Positions 16,255 through 25,816 of a stretch of DNA of 64,000 nt are shown piece by piece. This DNA is from Saccharopolyspora oryzae. Lineage in GTDB: Bacteria > Actinomycetota > Actinomycetes > Mycobacteriales > Pseudonocardiaceae. A program made the position numbers and the translations under genes. Position 1 is the stretch's first letter, and each line of letters opens with the position of its first letter. The notes below the pieces were generated by a model. It did no database searches, had not been told where the DNA came from, and was given only the letters and a program-made list of their open reading frames with translations. Location: the NCBI RefSeq assembly GCF_027853915.1, contig NZ_JAQGLA010000001.1, forward strand, positions 124,001 through 188,000, given 5' to 3'.

Positions 16255-17853
16255 ATGCCCACCAGCCCCGTTGCCACCCCGGCCGTGACCCGCGGCTCCG
16301 GCTTGCCCCCATCGCTGACCCCAACCCTGCTCGACCGGTTGACCGCACGAGTCGCGGCCGCAGCAGACGCCGCGAAGGTCACCACCAACGCCCCGTACAC
16401 CGGTGGGCCGCTGGCCGATCTGCCGGTCTCCACGCCCTCGGACGTCGAGACCGCGTTCGCGCGAGCCCGCCGTGCGCAGGAAACCTGGGCTGCCACGCCC
16501 ATCCGTGAGCGCAAGAAGATCCTGCTGCGCTTCCACGACCTCGTCCTCCAGCGGCAGGACGAAGCTTTGGACCTGATGCAGGCCGAGAGCGGCAAGACGC
16601 GCCGCGACGCGTTCCTCGAAGTCACCGACATCGCCATCACCACGCGGTATTACGCGCGCAGCGCCGCCCAGCTGCTCGCGCCCCGACGGCGCCGCGGCGC
16701 GATCCCGCTGCTGACGCACACCACCGAGCTGCGGCACCCCAAGGGCGTGGTCGCGGTCATCTCGCCGTGGAACTACCCGTTGAGCATGGCCGCCGGGGAC
16801 GCCATCCCAGCGCTCGTCGCCGGAAACGCCGTGGTGCAGAAACCCGACACCCAGACCGCGCTCACCGCGCTCTGGGCCCTCGACCTGATGCGCGAAGCCG
16901 GACTGCCCGCGGACGTGTGGCAGATGGTCATCGGGCGAGGCAGCTCCATCGGCGGCGCGCTCATGGACAACGCCGACTACATGATGTTCACCGGCTCCAC
17001 CGCCACCGGGCGGAAGATCGCGCGCGACGCGGGCGAACGCCTCATCGGCTCCTCGCTCGAACTCGGCGGCAAGAACGCGATGCTCGTGCTCGACGACGCC
17101 GACATCGCACGCGCCGCCGACGGCGCCATCGACGCGTGCTTCCCCTCGACCGGCCAGCTCTGCGTTTCGATCGAGCGCATCTACGTCGCCGAGGAGATCT
17201 TCGACGCCTTCGTCGCCGAGTTCGTCGCCCGGACCAACGCGCTCCGACTCGGCGCCGCCTACGACTACAGCGCCGACGTCGGATGCCTGACCAACCCGTC
17301 CCAACTGGACACCGTCACCGCGCACGTCGACGACGCGGTCGCCAAGGGGGCCACCGTGCTGGCCGGAGGCAGGGCCCGGCCCGAACTCGGGCCGCTGTTC
17401 TACGAGCCGACCATCCTCACCGGTGTCACCCCGGAGATGACGCTGCACGACCGCGAAACCTTCGGCCCCGTCGTCTCGATCTACCCGGACCGCGACACCG
17501 ACGAGGCGGTCGCGCGGGCCAATGCCACGCCCTACGGCCTCAACGCCAGCGTCTGGACCCGCAACGGCGCCAGGGGGCGGGCCGTCGCGGCACGCCTGCG
17601 CGCCGGAACCGTCAACGTGAACGAGGCGTTCGCCGCGGCGTGGGGAAGCATCGACGCCCCGATGGGCGGCATGGGCGATTCCGGGCTCGGCCGTCGCCAC
17701 GGTGCCGACGGCATCCTCAAGTACACCGAGCCCCAAACCGTTGCCCACCAACGGATCCGGGGCTTCTCCCCGCCCTCCGGTGTCTCGCACGAGACCTGGT
17801 CTTCCGCCCTGACCGGAGCGCTGAAGTTCCTCAAGCGCATCGGCTCCCGCTGA
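16255..17853 (+). CDS. NAD(P)-dependent aldehyde dehydrogenase (succinate-semialdehyde dehydrogenase-like)
   Basis: An aldehyde dehydrogenase of 532 aa. The catalytic Cys303 is in STGQLCVS and the general base Glu269 in ELGGKN; SPWNYPLSM and FTGSTATGRKIA of the cofactor fold are intact. The start at 16255 has ACGGAG a few bases upstream; a 19-residue in-frame extension to 16198 looks non-coding. It carries about 40 residues beyond the usual C-terminus (QRIRGFSPPSGVSHETW onward), as in the SSDH/GabD2-like group of actinobacteria. Third gene of the operon after the HSL esterase. Likely oxidises an aldehyde released by the cluster; substrate inferred only. Confidence 0.93.
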   Translation: MPTSPVATPAVTRGSGLPPSLTPTLLDRLTARVAAAADAAKVTTNAPYTGGPLADLPVSTPSDVETAFARARRAQETWAATPIRERKKILLRFHDLVLQRQDEALDLMQAESGKTRRDAFLEVTDIAITTRYYARSAAQLLAPRRRRGAIPLLTHTTELRHPKGVVAVISPWNYPLSMAAGDAIPALVAGNAVVQKPDTQTALTALWALDLMREAGLPADVWQMVIGRGSSIGGALMDNADYMMFTGSTATGRKIARDAGERLIGSSLELGGKNAMLVLDDADIARAADGAIDACFPSTGQLCVSIERIYVAEEIFDAFVAEFVARTNALRLGAAYDYSADVGCLTNPSQLDTVTAHVDDAVAKGATVLAGGRARPELGPLFYEPTILTGVTPEMTLHDRETFGPVVSIYPDRDTDEAVARANATPYGLNASVWTRNGARGRAVAARLRAGTVNVNEAFAAAWGSIDAPMGGMGDSGLGRRHGADGILKYTEPQTVAHQRIRGFSPPSGVSHETWSSALTGALKFLKRIGSR

Positions 17854-17890
17854 AGCCCGCCCGAACAGCCGCGAAGGAAGAACAGCAACG

Positions 17891-17984
17891 ATGACACGAG
17901 ATCGGGCTGCGCCCGAGCCGTCCGCACACGCGCCAGGACTAGCCGGTATCGACGACGGCGGGGCACCCGGTCCGGCTCCAGCCG
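17891..17984 (+). pseudogene. Possible relic of a fourth operon gene (start signals followed by truncated frame)
   Basis: After the aldehyde dehydrogenase there is GAAGGAAG, a spacer and ATG at 17891, then a frame reading MTRDRAAPEPSAHAPGLAG that runs on into the 3' end of the convergent tetR gene. A start site so placed looks like the beginning of a further operon gene whose body has been lost. The frame has no recognisable domain and the part beyond 17985 lies antisense to tetR. It could also be a chance start, so confidence is low. Confidence 0.25.
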
Positions 17985-18572
17985 CTACGACGACGCCGGT
18001 GAAGCCTCGAGCATCGCGCGGACCGCGGCGCGGACGCGGTCGTCGACCACCTCGGGAGCAGGGACGTCGAACTTGCCGTCGATGTGCAGGAACGCCAAGC
18101 CGTGGACGAGGCCCAACGCGCCCGTCGACAACGCATCCACATCGGCCCCGGGGAACACGCTGTGGACGATGTCGTTGACGTACTTCCAGATCGCTTCGGT
18201 CGCGCGAACGCGTTCGTCACTGCTCGAATCGCACGGATCCACGAACATCACCCGGAACAAGGCCGGGTGCGCGAGCGCGAAGCGGACGTAGGCCACCGCG
18301 ATCTCGGCGAAGTCGTCGGGAGTCACCGGCGACGGGTGCGCCGCGACCAGCTGCTCGGCCAGCTCGCGGTAGCCCTCCGCGGCGACCGCGGAGAGGAGCG
18401 CGTCGCGGTCCGCGTAGTGGCGGTAGGGCGCGGTGGCCGACACCCCCGCCCGCCGTGCGACCGCTCGCAGCGACAGCCCGGCATTGCCGCTCTCCTCGAG
18501 CAGCTCCCGCGCCGCGCGCAAGCACGCAGCACGCAGATCGCCGTGGTGGTACGTCGTACTCGCTTGCGACAC
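17985..18572 (-). CDS. TetR-family regulator with WHG-type C-terminal domain
   Basis: A 195-aa repressor. The HTH (about 8-55) contains YHHGDLRAACLRAARELLEE, SLRAVARRAGVSATAPYRHY and ADRDALLSAVAAEGY; the C-terminal ligand domain (about 80-190) carries VYVRFAL-type and GALGLVHGLAFLHIDG segments like the WHG domain. GTG start with GGGAGG 6 bases upstream. It is divergent from the old-yellow-enzyme gene, with operator copies 4 and 5 in the 95-bp gap, and convergent with the decarboxylase-esterase-ALDH operon, which has copies 2 and 3. It therefore probably represses both, plus itself. Confidence 0.92.
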   Translation of the reverse strand: MSQASTTYHHGDLRAACLRAARELLEESGNAGLSLRAVARRAGVSATAPYRHYADRDALLSAVAAEGYRELAEQLVAAHPSPVTPDDFAEIAVAYVRFALAHPALFRVMFVDPCDSSSDERVRATEAIWKYVNDIVHSVFPGADVDALSTGALGLVHGLAFLHIDGKFDVPAPEVVDDRVRAAVRAMLEASPASS

Positions 18573-18587
18573 GGATCACCCTCCCAA

Positions 18588-18606
18588 ATGTGTGCAGTGC
18601 TCACAT
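18588..18606. promoter_or_regulatory. Copy 4 of the 19-bp operator-like element
   Basis: ATGTGTGCAGTGCTCACAT, 15 bp upstream of the tetR start codon, positioned for autorepression. Its centre is 29 bp from copy 5. Confidence 0.68.
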
Positions 18607-18616
18607 CCACTCGGTA

Positions 18617-18635
18617 ATGTAAGCGCTGTACACAT
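18617..18635. promoter_or_regulatory. Copy 5 of the 19-bp operator-like element
   Basis: On the minus strand it reads ATGTGTACAGCGCTTACAT, the best match to the consensus. It ends 32 bp before the old-yellow-enzyme start, so it should control that gene and, with copy 4, the divergent tetR. Confidence 0.68.
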
Positions 18636-18661
18636 TCTAGCCGATCGAGATCGGGAGGTGA

Positions 18662-19930
<1,269 letters not shown>

Positions 19931-19938
19931 CCGAGCGG

Positions 19939-19974
19939 TGCGGGTGTTCCCCGATCGCACGCGGAGCACCCGCA
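19939..19974. terminator. Hairpin between convergent genes
   Basis: TGCGGGTGTTCC (19939-19950) pairs with GGAGCACCCGCA (19963-19974): 12 bp with one G-U. It lies 9 bp after the old-yellow-enzyme stop and 9 bp beyond the converging SDR stop, so it is a likely shared terminator. No U-tract follows. Confidence 0.6.
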
Positions 19975-19982
19975 ACGCGGGC

Positions 19983-20753
19983 TCAGCGGAAGACCAGGCC
20001 ACCGTCGATGAGCCCGGCCTGGCCCGTCATGTAGTCGGAGTCCGGGCCCGCCAGGTAGGAGACGAAGGCCGCGACGTCCTCGGGGGTCTGGGCGCGGCCG
20101 AGCGCGATGCCGTCGACGAACTTCGCGTAGGTCTCGCCCTCGTCGGCCCCGGTCAGCTCGGCGAAGCGCTTGTCGATCTCGACCCACATGTCCGTGCCGA
20201 CGACACCCGGGCAGTAGGCGTTGACCGTGATCCCCTTCGCCGCGAGCTCCTTCGCCGCGGCCTGGGTGAGGGCGCGGACCGCGAACTTCGTGGCGCTGTA
20301 GGCGCCCAGCATCGCGAACCCCTCGTGCCCGGCGATCGACGAAGCGTTGATGATCTTCCCGCGCACGCCCCGCGCCTGGAACGAGGCTGCTGCGGCCTGG
20401 ATGCCCCACAGCACGCCGTTGACGTTGACTGCGAACAGCCGGTGCAGCTCGTCCGCCGACACGTCGGTCACGGGGCCCACCAGGGCGATGCCCGCGTTGT
20501 TGACGACGACGTCGAGCCCACCCAGCTCGGCCACCGCCGAGTCCACCGCCCCGAAGACCGCGTCCCGGTCCGTCACGTCGGCGGCCAGCGCCACCGCTCT
20601 GCGACCGGCCTCCCGGACCTCACCCGCGGTGCCCTCCGGCGCGGACAGATCGACCAGCGCCAGGTCGAAGCCGTCGGCCGCGAGCCTCCGTGCGATGCCC
20701 GCGCCGATCCCGCGCGCCGCTCCCGTCACCAGCGCGACACTGCTGTCAGCCAT
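19983..20753 (-). CDS. SDR oxidoreductase resembling diacetyl/acetoin reductase (meso-2,3-butanediol dehydrogenase)
   Basis: Classical SDR of 256 aa, exactly the usual BudC length. It has [12 protein letters not shown] (NAD site), NNAG, Ser of [14 protein letters not shown] catalytic pair and a C-terminal half very like acetoin reductases: [51 protein letters not shown] and IDGGLVFR. It would interconvert diacetyl, acetoin and 2,3-butanediol with NAD(H). GGGAGGGAG precedes ATG 20753; a long upstream extension of the frame was discarded. It is divergent from a dienelactone hydrolase. The dehydrogenase complex at 54.7-57.6 kb could use acetoin, but the link is only suggestive. Confidence 0.85.
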   Translation of the reverse strand: MADSSVALVTGAARGIGAGIARRLAADGFDLALVDLSAPEGTAGEVREAGRRAVALAADVTDRDAVFGAVDSAVAELGGLDVVVNNAGIALVGPVTDVSADELHRLFAVNVNGVLWGIQAAAASFQARGVRGKIINASSIAGHEGFAMLGAYSATKFAVRALTQAAAKELAAKGITVNAYCPGVVGTDMWVEIDKRFAELTGADEGETYAKFVDGIALGRAQTPEDVAAFVSYLAGPDSDYMTGQAGLIDGGLVFR

Positions 20754-21055
20754 GCGTCCGCTCCCTCCCGGTCGGTCGGCAGCCCGGTCGGCCACACGCC
20801 TCCGGTATAGATGACCGGCGCCGACGACCGACAGGGTTGCACCCCGTTGCAACGGCCACCACCGGGTCGCGGGCGGACCGGACCACTCGATCAGGGCCAC
20901 CGGAGCATCCACATAGGACACGCTCCGGGTCCGCCGCCGTCTCGTGGATTCCGGCGGCGTCCCGCCCAGCGACCGGAAGCCCAGTAATCTCCGGCCAGAT
21001 CCGCCGCTTCGGACGCCGGATCGGACATGTCGTCGAACGAGGAGGCAGAACACCC
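20754..21055. promoter_or_regulatory. Divergent intergenic region with a GTTGCAAC palindrome
   Basis: A 302-bp gap between the acetoin-reductase-like gene and the dienelactone hydrolase gene. At 20845-20854 there is a perfect 10-bp palindrome CGTTGCAACG with a further GTTGCA half-site just before it (20836-20841), a candidate operator. TATACC on the minus strand (around 20812-20817) may be a -10 for the SDR gene. No gene is supportable here. Confidence 0.35.
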
Positions 21056-21814
21056 GTGACTACCGTCAGCGGAACAACGGTGGACATCCCCACCCCGGAC
21101 GGCGTCGCCGACGCCTACGTCACTCATCCGGACAGCGGCGGCCCGCACCCCGCGGTCCTGCTCTACATGGACGCCTTCGGGGTGCGACCGCACCTCAAGA
21201 AGATGGCCGACCGCCTCGCCGCCGCCGGCTACACCGTCGTGGTGCCCAACGTCGTCTACCGCGCCGGGCGCGCGCCGGTGTTCGACCTGCCGGAGTTCAT
21301 CGACGTCGAGAGCCGGCCCGACCTCTTCCAGCAGATCGTCCCGGTCGTGCAGGCCCTGACCCCGGAGCTCGCCATGCGCGACGCGGGCGCCTACCTGGAC
21401 TGGATCGCGAACTTCGACCAGGCCGCCGACGGCCCGGTGGGCCTCACCGGCTACTGCATGGGTGCCGCCCTCGCGCTGCGCACCGCGGGGACCTACCCGG
21501 AGCGCGTCGCCGCGGCCGGCGGTTTCCACGGCGGACGCCTGGCCACCGAAGACCCGGACAGCCCGCACCTGGTCGCCGACCGGGTCACCGCGGAGCTGTA
21601 CTTCGGCCACTCCGACAACGACCACTCCCTCCCGCCGGAGCAGATCGAACGCCTGGAGAAGGCCCTCACCGACGCCGGCGTGCGCCACACCTGCGAGGTC
21701 TACCCGGGCTCCCACGGCTACACCCAAGCGGACACCGCCGCCTACCACGAGGAATCCGCGGAACGCCACTGGAAGGCCCTCCTGGACCTCTTCGCCCGAA
21801 ACCTCCGCGGCTGA
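21056..21814 (+). CDS. Dienelactone hydrolase-family protein
   Basis: Alpha/beta hydrolase of 252 aa in the dienelactone hydrolase (DLH) family. Cys134 in LTGYCMGAA is the nucleophile and the triad is completed by Asp187 (GHSDNDH) and His220 (YPGSHGYTQ). The early [21 protein letters not shown] segment is typical of the family. Start GTG 21056 has GAGGAGG about 10 bases upstream; the long frame before it lacks coding character. Classic DLH opens dienelactones in chlorocatechol breakdown, but many homologues act on other esters. No aromatic-ring cleavage gene is nearby, so the substrate stays open. Confidence 0.9.
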   Translation: MTTVSGTTVDIPTPDGVADAYVTHPDSGGPHPAVLLYMDAFGVRPHLKKMADRLAAAGYTVVVPNVVYRAGRAPVFDLPEFIDVESRPDLFQQIVPVVQALTPELAMRDAGAYLDWIANFDQAADGPVGLTGYCMGAALALRTAGTYPERVAAAGGFHGGRLATEDPDSPHLVADRVTAELYFGHSDNDHSLPPEQIERLEKALTDAGVRHTCEVYPGSHGYTQADTAAYHEESAERHWKALLDLFARNLRG

Positions 21815-21826
21815 CGCGCCTTGCGG

Positions 21827-21911
21827 GTCCTCAGCGTTCGCCTGGCGAGGACGGCCACGCCGCCGTGTCCAGGCGGACGCTGAGGACCGGCACCGCCATG
21901 CAAAACGAGTG
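21827..21911. repeat. Dispersed palindromic repeat, copy 1
   Basis: Inverted arms CTCAGCGTTCGCCTG (21830-21844) and CAGGCGGACGCTGAG (21870-21884) pair over 15 bases with one wobble, followed by CACCGCCATGCAAAACGAGT. The same arms, the internal CGAGGAC, GCCGTGT and the tail recur at 52490-52612. This copy lies in the 111-bp gap between the convergent dienelactone hydrolase and Lrp genes, where it may also act as a terminator. Confidence 0.7.
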
Positions 21912-21925
21912 CTTCAGCCAGAGAT

Positions 21926-22936
21926 TCAGACCTGGTCGAAGTCTGGTCGAGTTTCCGGGCCTGACATGACCGAGCTTCGCTTGAGCGGGTGGATCACCAG
22001 GGAGGCTTCGATCGACTGGACGCTCGGGCCCCAGCTCCGCGAGCTGGTGAACTCGTGCAGTGCCGCCCGGTTCGGCAGGGTGACGTCGACCAGCAGCTGG
22101 TGCGGCCCTGCCACGGCGGCCGCGTAGCGCACCAGCGGGGATTCGACCAGTTCTTCCCCGACGCGGTCCACGGAATCGGGTGCGGCGCGGATCCAGCACA
22201 GCGCTTCCACCGGCAGTCCCAGCAAGGCGGGCTCGACGACCGCGCGGAAGTACAGCAGCCCTTCCTTGCGCAGGAAGTCCACCTTCCGCCGGGCCGTCGC
22301 CTCCGACACCCCGGCCAGCCGGCCCAGCTCCTCGTTCGTGCGCCGGCCGTCCTCGATCAGCGCCCGCACGATGGTGCGGCTCGCCGAGTCGAGGCGGGCC
22401 GGTTCTTCCGCCAGGTCGATCGACCGCTGCGGGCCGTCGTCGCTGAGCGCTGCGATCTCGGCGTCGCTCAGGATGCCCGGACGCCAGTCGTGCACCGTGC
22501 TGTAGTAGCGCGTGATCGGGTAAGTCAGCAGCTGCTGCAGCCCGGGGGTGCCGGGCAGTTCGTCGAGCAGCAGCGTGCTGAGCCGGTCCGGCGGGCACAT
22601 CAGCTCGGCGACGCAGTCCGCGACACCGGTGGTGACGTAGGTGAACACCACTTCCGGGCGATGGGCCAGCGCGGCGGCCGCTGCCTTGACCGTCATCGGC
22701 AGGCAGCGCGCCGCCAGGATCACCGGTTCCGCGCCCACGATCCGGCTCCGGGCCGGAGTTCCCGTGATCACCACCCGACCGGCGGCGAGCAGGTGGGCGC
22801 CGCGCCGGGCCACGGTCCGCTCCTGCTCGCCGAGCGCGAACGCGATCTTGCGCCACGGCGCGCGGCCGTCGACCTGCAGCGCGGCGACGATCCGCCGGTC
22901 CAGGGCGTCAAGACCCGGTCGGCCATCTGACGACAT
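21926..22936 (-). CDS. Lrp/AsnC-family regulator with two HTH-ligand modules
   Basis: A 336-aa protein, about twice the usual Lrp length. Two AsnC-type helix-turn-helices are visible: LDALDRRIVAALQVDGRAPW (about 8-55) and LDSASRTIVRALIEDGRRTN with GVSEATARRKVDFLRKEG (about 165-215). Each is followed by a RAM-like ligand segment. This tandem architecture is known in actinobacterial Lrp proteins, where one chain mimics a dimer. I prefer ATG 22936 over 22948. It is divergent from an MHS transporter and amidase; the TTGTCGACAA palindrome between them (22979-22988) is a candidate operator. It probably senses a small acid or amide-derived ligand. Confidence 0.88.
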   Translation of the reverse strand: MSSDGRPGLDALDRRIVAALQVDGRAPWRKIAFALGEQERTVARRGAHLLAAGRVVITGTPARSRIVGAEPVILAARCLPMTVKAAAAALAHRPEVVFTYVTTGVADCVAELMCPPDRLSTLLLDELPGTPGLQQLLTYPITRYYSTVHDWRPGILSDAEIAALSDDGPQRSIDLAEEPARLDSASRTIVRALIEDGRRTNEELGRLAGVSEATARRKVDFLRKEGLLYFRAVVEPALLGLPVEALCWIRAAPDSVDRVGEELVESPLVRYAAAVAGPHQLLVDVTLPNRAALHEFTSSRSWGPSVQSIEASLVIHPLKRSSVMSGPETRPDFDQV

Positions 22937-22978
22937 GCGCCACAGCATCGACCGATTTCGTCATCCTGACAAGAGTCG

Positions 22979-22988
22979 TTGTCGACAA
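22979..22988. promoter_or_regulatory. TTGTCGACAA palindrome between divergent lrp and transporter genes
   Basis: A perfect 10-bp palindrome, 42 bp upstream of the lrp start and 63 bp upstream of the transporter start, flanked by a TGACAA half-site at 22967. Its position suits a binding site for the Lrp-type regulator controlling both directions. Binding is inferred only. Confidence 0.4.
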
Positions 22989-23051
22989 GCGCCAGGAACC
23001 CGATGCTTGCCGGACCTGCGTGTGACGCAGACCGCGACGAGGAGGTTCCCG

Positions 23052-24365
23052 GTGGCCAGGGCGGAACAGCACTCGACCATCCCCCACGCGCCCGACCGGC
23101 CGGCGCCGGACGCGACGCCGAACCGCTGGCGCGTCATCGTCGGCGCGGGCGTCGGCAACGCGCTCGAGTGGTACGACTGGACGGTCTACGCGATCTTCGC
23201 GCCGTTCTTCGCCTCCCAGTTCTTCCACGAGGACAACCCGGCGTCGGCGCTGCTGTCGACGCTCGCCGTGTTCGCGGTCGGCTTCCTGATGCGGCCGCTG
23301 GGCGGGCTGTTCTTCGGCTGGCTCGCCGACCGGCGTGGCCGCCGGTCGGCGATGGTCACCGCGATGATCATCACCGCGGTCGGCAGCCTGCTCATCGGGG
23401 TCTCGCCGACCTACCCCGCCGTGGGCGTGCTCGCGTCGGTGCTGCTCGTGCTCGCCCGGCTGGGCCAGGGCTTCGGTCTCGGCGGCGAGATCGGCGGCTC
23501 GCACGTCTACCTCGCCGAGATGGCGCCGCGCCGCCGACGCGGCCTCTGGTGCAGCAGCATGTACATCGCGATCACCTGCGGCGTGCTCGCCGCGACCCTG
23601 CTCGCCGCCGTGCTCACCACCGCGCTGGGCAAGCAGGCGATGACGGCGTGGGGCTGGCGGCTGCCGTTCCTCCTCGGCGCCGTGCTCGGCTTCTACGCGA
23701 TCTTCCTGCGGCGCGGGTTGCAGGAGACCGACGCCTACGTCAAGGACAAGCAGGACACGGCCCGGACGTCGGTGCTGCGCGGCGTCTGGAGCAACCGGCG
23801 GGCGGCGTGGAAGGTGGTCGGGCTGACCATCGGCGGCACCGTCGCGTACTACACGTGGTCGGTTTCGGCCACCAGCTACGCGATCAACGCCAAGGGCATC
23901 GACGCGCAGCAAGCCCTGTGGGCGGGCGTCGCGGCGAACCTGGTCTTCATCGCCGCCCTCCCGCTGTGGGGCGCGCTGTCCGACCGGTGGGGGCGCAAGC
24001 CCAACCTGTTCCTCTTCCCGATCGCGCTCGGCGCGCTGACCTTCCCGCTGACCGGTCTGATCCAGGATTCCGCGTGGCAGCTGGCGGTTTCGATGTCCGT
24101 CGCGCTGTTCGTGCTTGGCTCGGTCACCTCCATCGCGCCCGCGTTCAACGCCGAGCTCTTCCCCACCCGGGTTCGCGCGACCGGGTTCGCGTTCCCGTAC
24201 TCGCTGGCCGTCGCGGTGTTCGGCGGGACCGCACCGTACCTGCAGACGTTCTTGGCGTCCCACGGGCTCGGCTACCTGTTCACCCTGTACTCGATCGCCT
24301 TGCTGGCGATCAGCTTCCTCACCGCGTTCACGGTGAAGGAGACCAAGGGCATCGAGCTCGAATGA
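23052..24365 (+). CDS. MHS-family MFS transporter (metabolite:proton symporter)
   Basis: A 437-aa inner-membrane permease with about 12 predicted helices. Signature segments of the metabolite:H+ symporter branch of the MFS are present: GNALEWYDWTVYAIFAPFF in helix 1, RPLGGLFFGWLADRRGRR in the first inter-domain loop, LARLGQGFGLGGEIGG in helix 4 and the second DRWGRKP loop. The GTG start at 23052 has GAGGAGG 7 bases upstream. An amidase follows, and the pair is divergent from the Lrp-type regulator, so the permease probably imports the amide or acid handled by the amidase. Family members carry dicarboxylates, shikimate, proline/betaine or aromatic acids. Confidence 0.92.
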   Translation: MARAEQHSTIPHAPDRPAPDATPNRWRVIVGAGVGNALEWYDWTVYAIFAPFFASQFFHEDNPASALLSTLAVFAVGFLMRPLGGLFFGWLADRRGRRSAMVTAMIITAVGSLLIGVSPTYPAVGVLASVLLVLARLGQGFGLGGEIGGSHVYLAEMAPRRRRGLWCSSMYIAITCGVLAATLLAAVLTTALGKQAMTAWGWRLPFLLGAVLGFYAIFLRRGLQETDAYVKDKQDTARTSVLRGVWSNRRAAWKVVGLTIGGTVAYYTWSVSATSYAINAKGIDAQQALWAGVAANLVFIAALPLWGALSDRWGRKPNLFLFPIALGALTFPLTGLIQDSAWQLAVSMSVALFVLGSVTSIAPAFNAELFPTRVRATGFAFPYSLAVAVFGGTAPYLQTFLASHGLGYLFTLYSIALLAISFLTAFTVKETKGIELE

Positions 24366-24397
24366 CCTGTCCCGACGCACGAGGAAATGAGCCTGCA

Positions 24398-25816
24398 GTG
24401 ACCAGCGAGCTATGCGATCTGACCGCCCGCGACCAGGCCGCGGCGCTGCGGCGCCGGGACGTCTCGGCGCGCGAACTCGTCGCGGCCCACCTGGACCGGA
24501 TCGAGCGGACCAACGGCGAGGTCAACGCCGTCGTGACGCTGGTGCCCGAACGCGCGCTCGCGGAAGCCGACGCCGCGGACGCCCGCCTCGCCGCCGGCGA
24601 ACCGGTCGGCCCGCTGCACGGCATTCCCGTGGCCCACAAGGACACCCACCGCACCGCGGGGATCCGGACCACCTTCGGCAGCCGGCTGCTCGCCGACAAC
24701 GTGCCCGCCGAGGACGAACTCGTGGTGAGCCGGATGCGGACGGCCGGGGCGGTCACGCTCGGCAAGACCAACACCCCGGAGTTCGGCGCGGGCTCGCACA
24801 CCTTCAACGAGGTCTTCGGCACCACCCGCAACCCCTACCACCTGGGACGCAGCGCCGGTGGGAGCAGCGGGGGCGCCGCTGCGGGCCTCGCCGCCGGCAT
24901 GCACGCACTGGCCGACGGCAGCGACATGGGTGGTTCTCTGCGCAACCCGGCGGCCTTCTGCAACGTCGTCGGCCTGCGTCCCTCCCCCGGCCGCGTACCG
25001 ATGCACCCGTGCGAGGCCGCGTGGGCGACGATGGCCGTGCACGGGCCGATGGGCCGCACCGTCGGCGATGTCGCGCTCCTGCTGTCCGCCATCGCGGGCC
25101 CCGACCCGCGCGACCCCATCGCGCTCGACCAGCTCGGCTCGACCTTCGCCGTCCCGCTCGACCGCGACCTGACCGGGCTGCGCGTCGCCTGGTCGCCCGA
25201 CCTCGGCGGCTCCGTGCCCGTGGACCGCGAAGTCCGCGACGCGCTGGCGCCGCAGGTCAAGGTCTTCGAGGACCTGGGCTGCTCGGTTTCCGAGGACTGC
25301 CCGGACTTCTCCGGCGCCGAAGAGGTGTTCCGCACGCTGCGGGCGTGGCAGTTCGAGCTGATGCTGGGCTCGGCGCTCGACGCGCAGCCGGAGCTGTTCA
25401 AGCCGTCGCTCGCCTGGAACATCGCGGAGGGCCGCCGCCTCACCGGACGGGACCTGGCCCGGGCGGAACGGGCGCACACCGCGCTGTTCCACCGGATGCG
25501 CGAGTTCTTCGAGCGGTACGACGCGCTGCTGCTGCCGGTCAGCCAGGTCGTCCCGTTCCCGGTGGAGGCCGAATACCCGGCGGAGGTCGACGGCGTCGCG
25601 CAGGAGTCCTACTTGGACTGGATGCGCTCGGCGTACTTCGTCTCCGCGGCCGGGAATCCGGCCCTGTCCGTGCCGGGTGGCTTCACGCCGGACGGATTGC
25701 CGGTCGGGCTGCAGATCGTCGGCCCGCACCGCGCGGACCTGGAGGTGCTGCAGGTCGGCCACGCCTTCGAGCAGGCCACGCAGTTCTGGCGGACCCGGCC
25801 GACCTACCGCGGCTGA
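24398..25816 (+). CDS. Amidase signature-family hydrolase
   Basis: A 472-aa amidase. The Ser-cisSer-Lys triad is complete: Lys81 in VAHKDTH, cis-Ser156 in GRSAGGSSGG and nucleophile Ser180 in GSDMGGSLRNPA. It should hydrolyse a carboxamide or amide-linked compound to acid plus ammonia or amine. GTG 24398 is preferred because GAGGA lies about 12 bases upstream. ATG 24362, overlapping the transporter stop as ATGA, is the alternative and would add 12 residues. Either way it is coupled to the MHS transporter. No GatB/GatC partners are near, so it is not the tRNA amidotransferase GatA. Confidence 0.92.
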   Translation: MTSELCDLTARDQAAALRRRDVSARELVAAHLDRIERTNGEVNAVVTLVPERALAEADAADARLAAGEPVGPLHGIPVAHKDTHRTAGIRTTFGSRLLADNVPAEDELVVSRMRTAGAVTLGKTNTPEFGAGSHTFNEVFGTTRNPYHLGRSAGGSSGGAAAGLAAGMHALADGSDMGGSLRNPAAFCNVVGLRPSPGRVPMHPCEAAWATMAVHGPMGRTVGDVALLLSAIAGPDPRDPIALDQLGSTFAVPLDRDLTGLRVAWSPDLGGSVPVDREVRDALAPQVKVFEDLGCSVSEDCPDFSGAEEVFRTLRAWQFELMLGSALDAQPELFKPSLAWNIAEGRRLTGRDLARAERAHTALFHRMREFFERYDALLLPVSQVVPFPVEAEYPAEVDGVAQESYLDWMRSAYFVSAAGNPALSVPGGFTPDGLPVGLQIVGPHRADLEVLQVGHAFEQATQFWRTRPTYRG

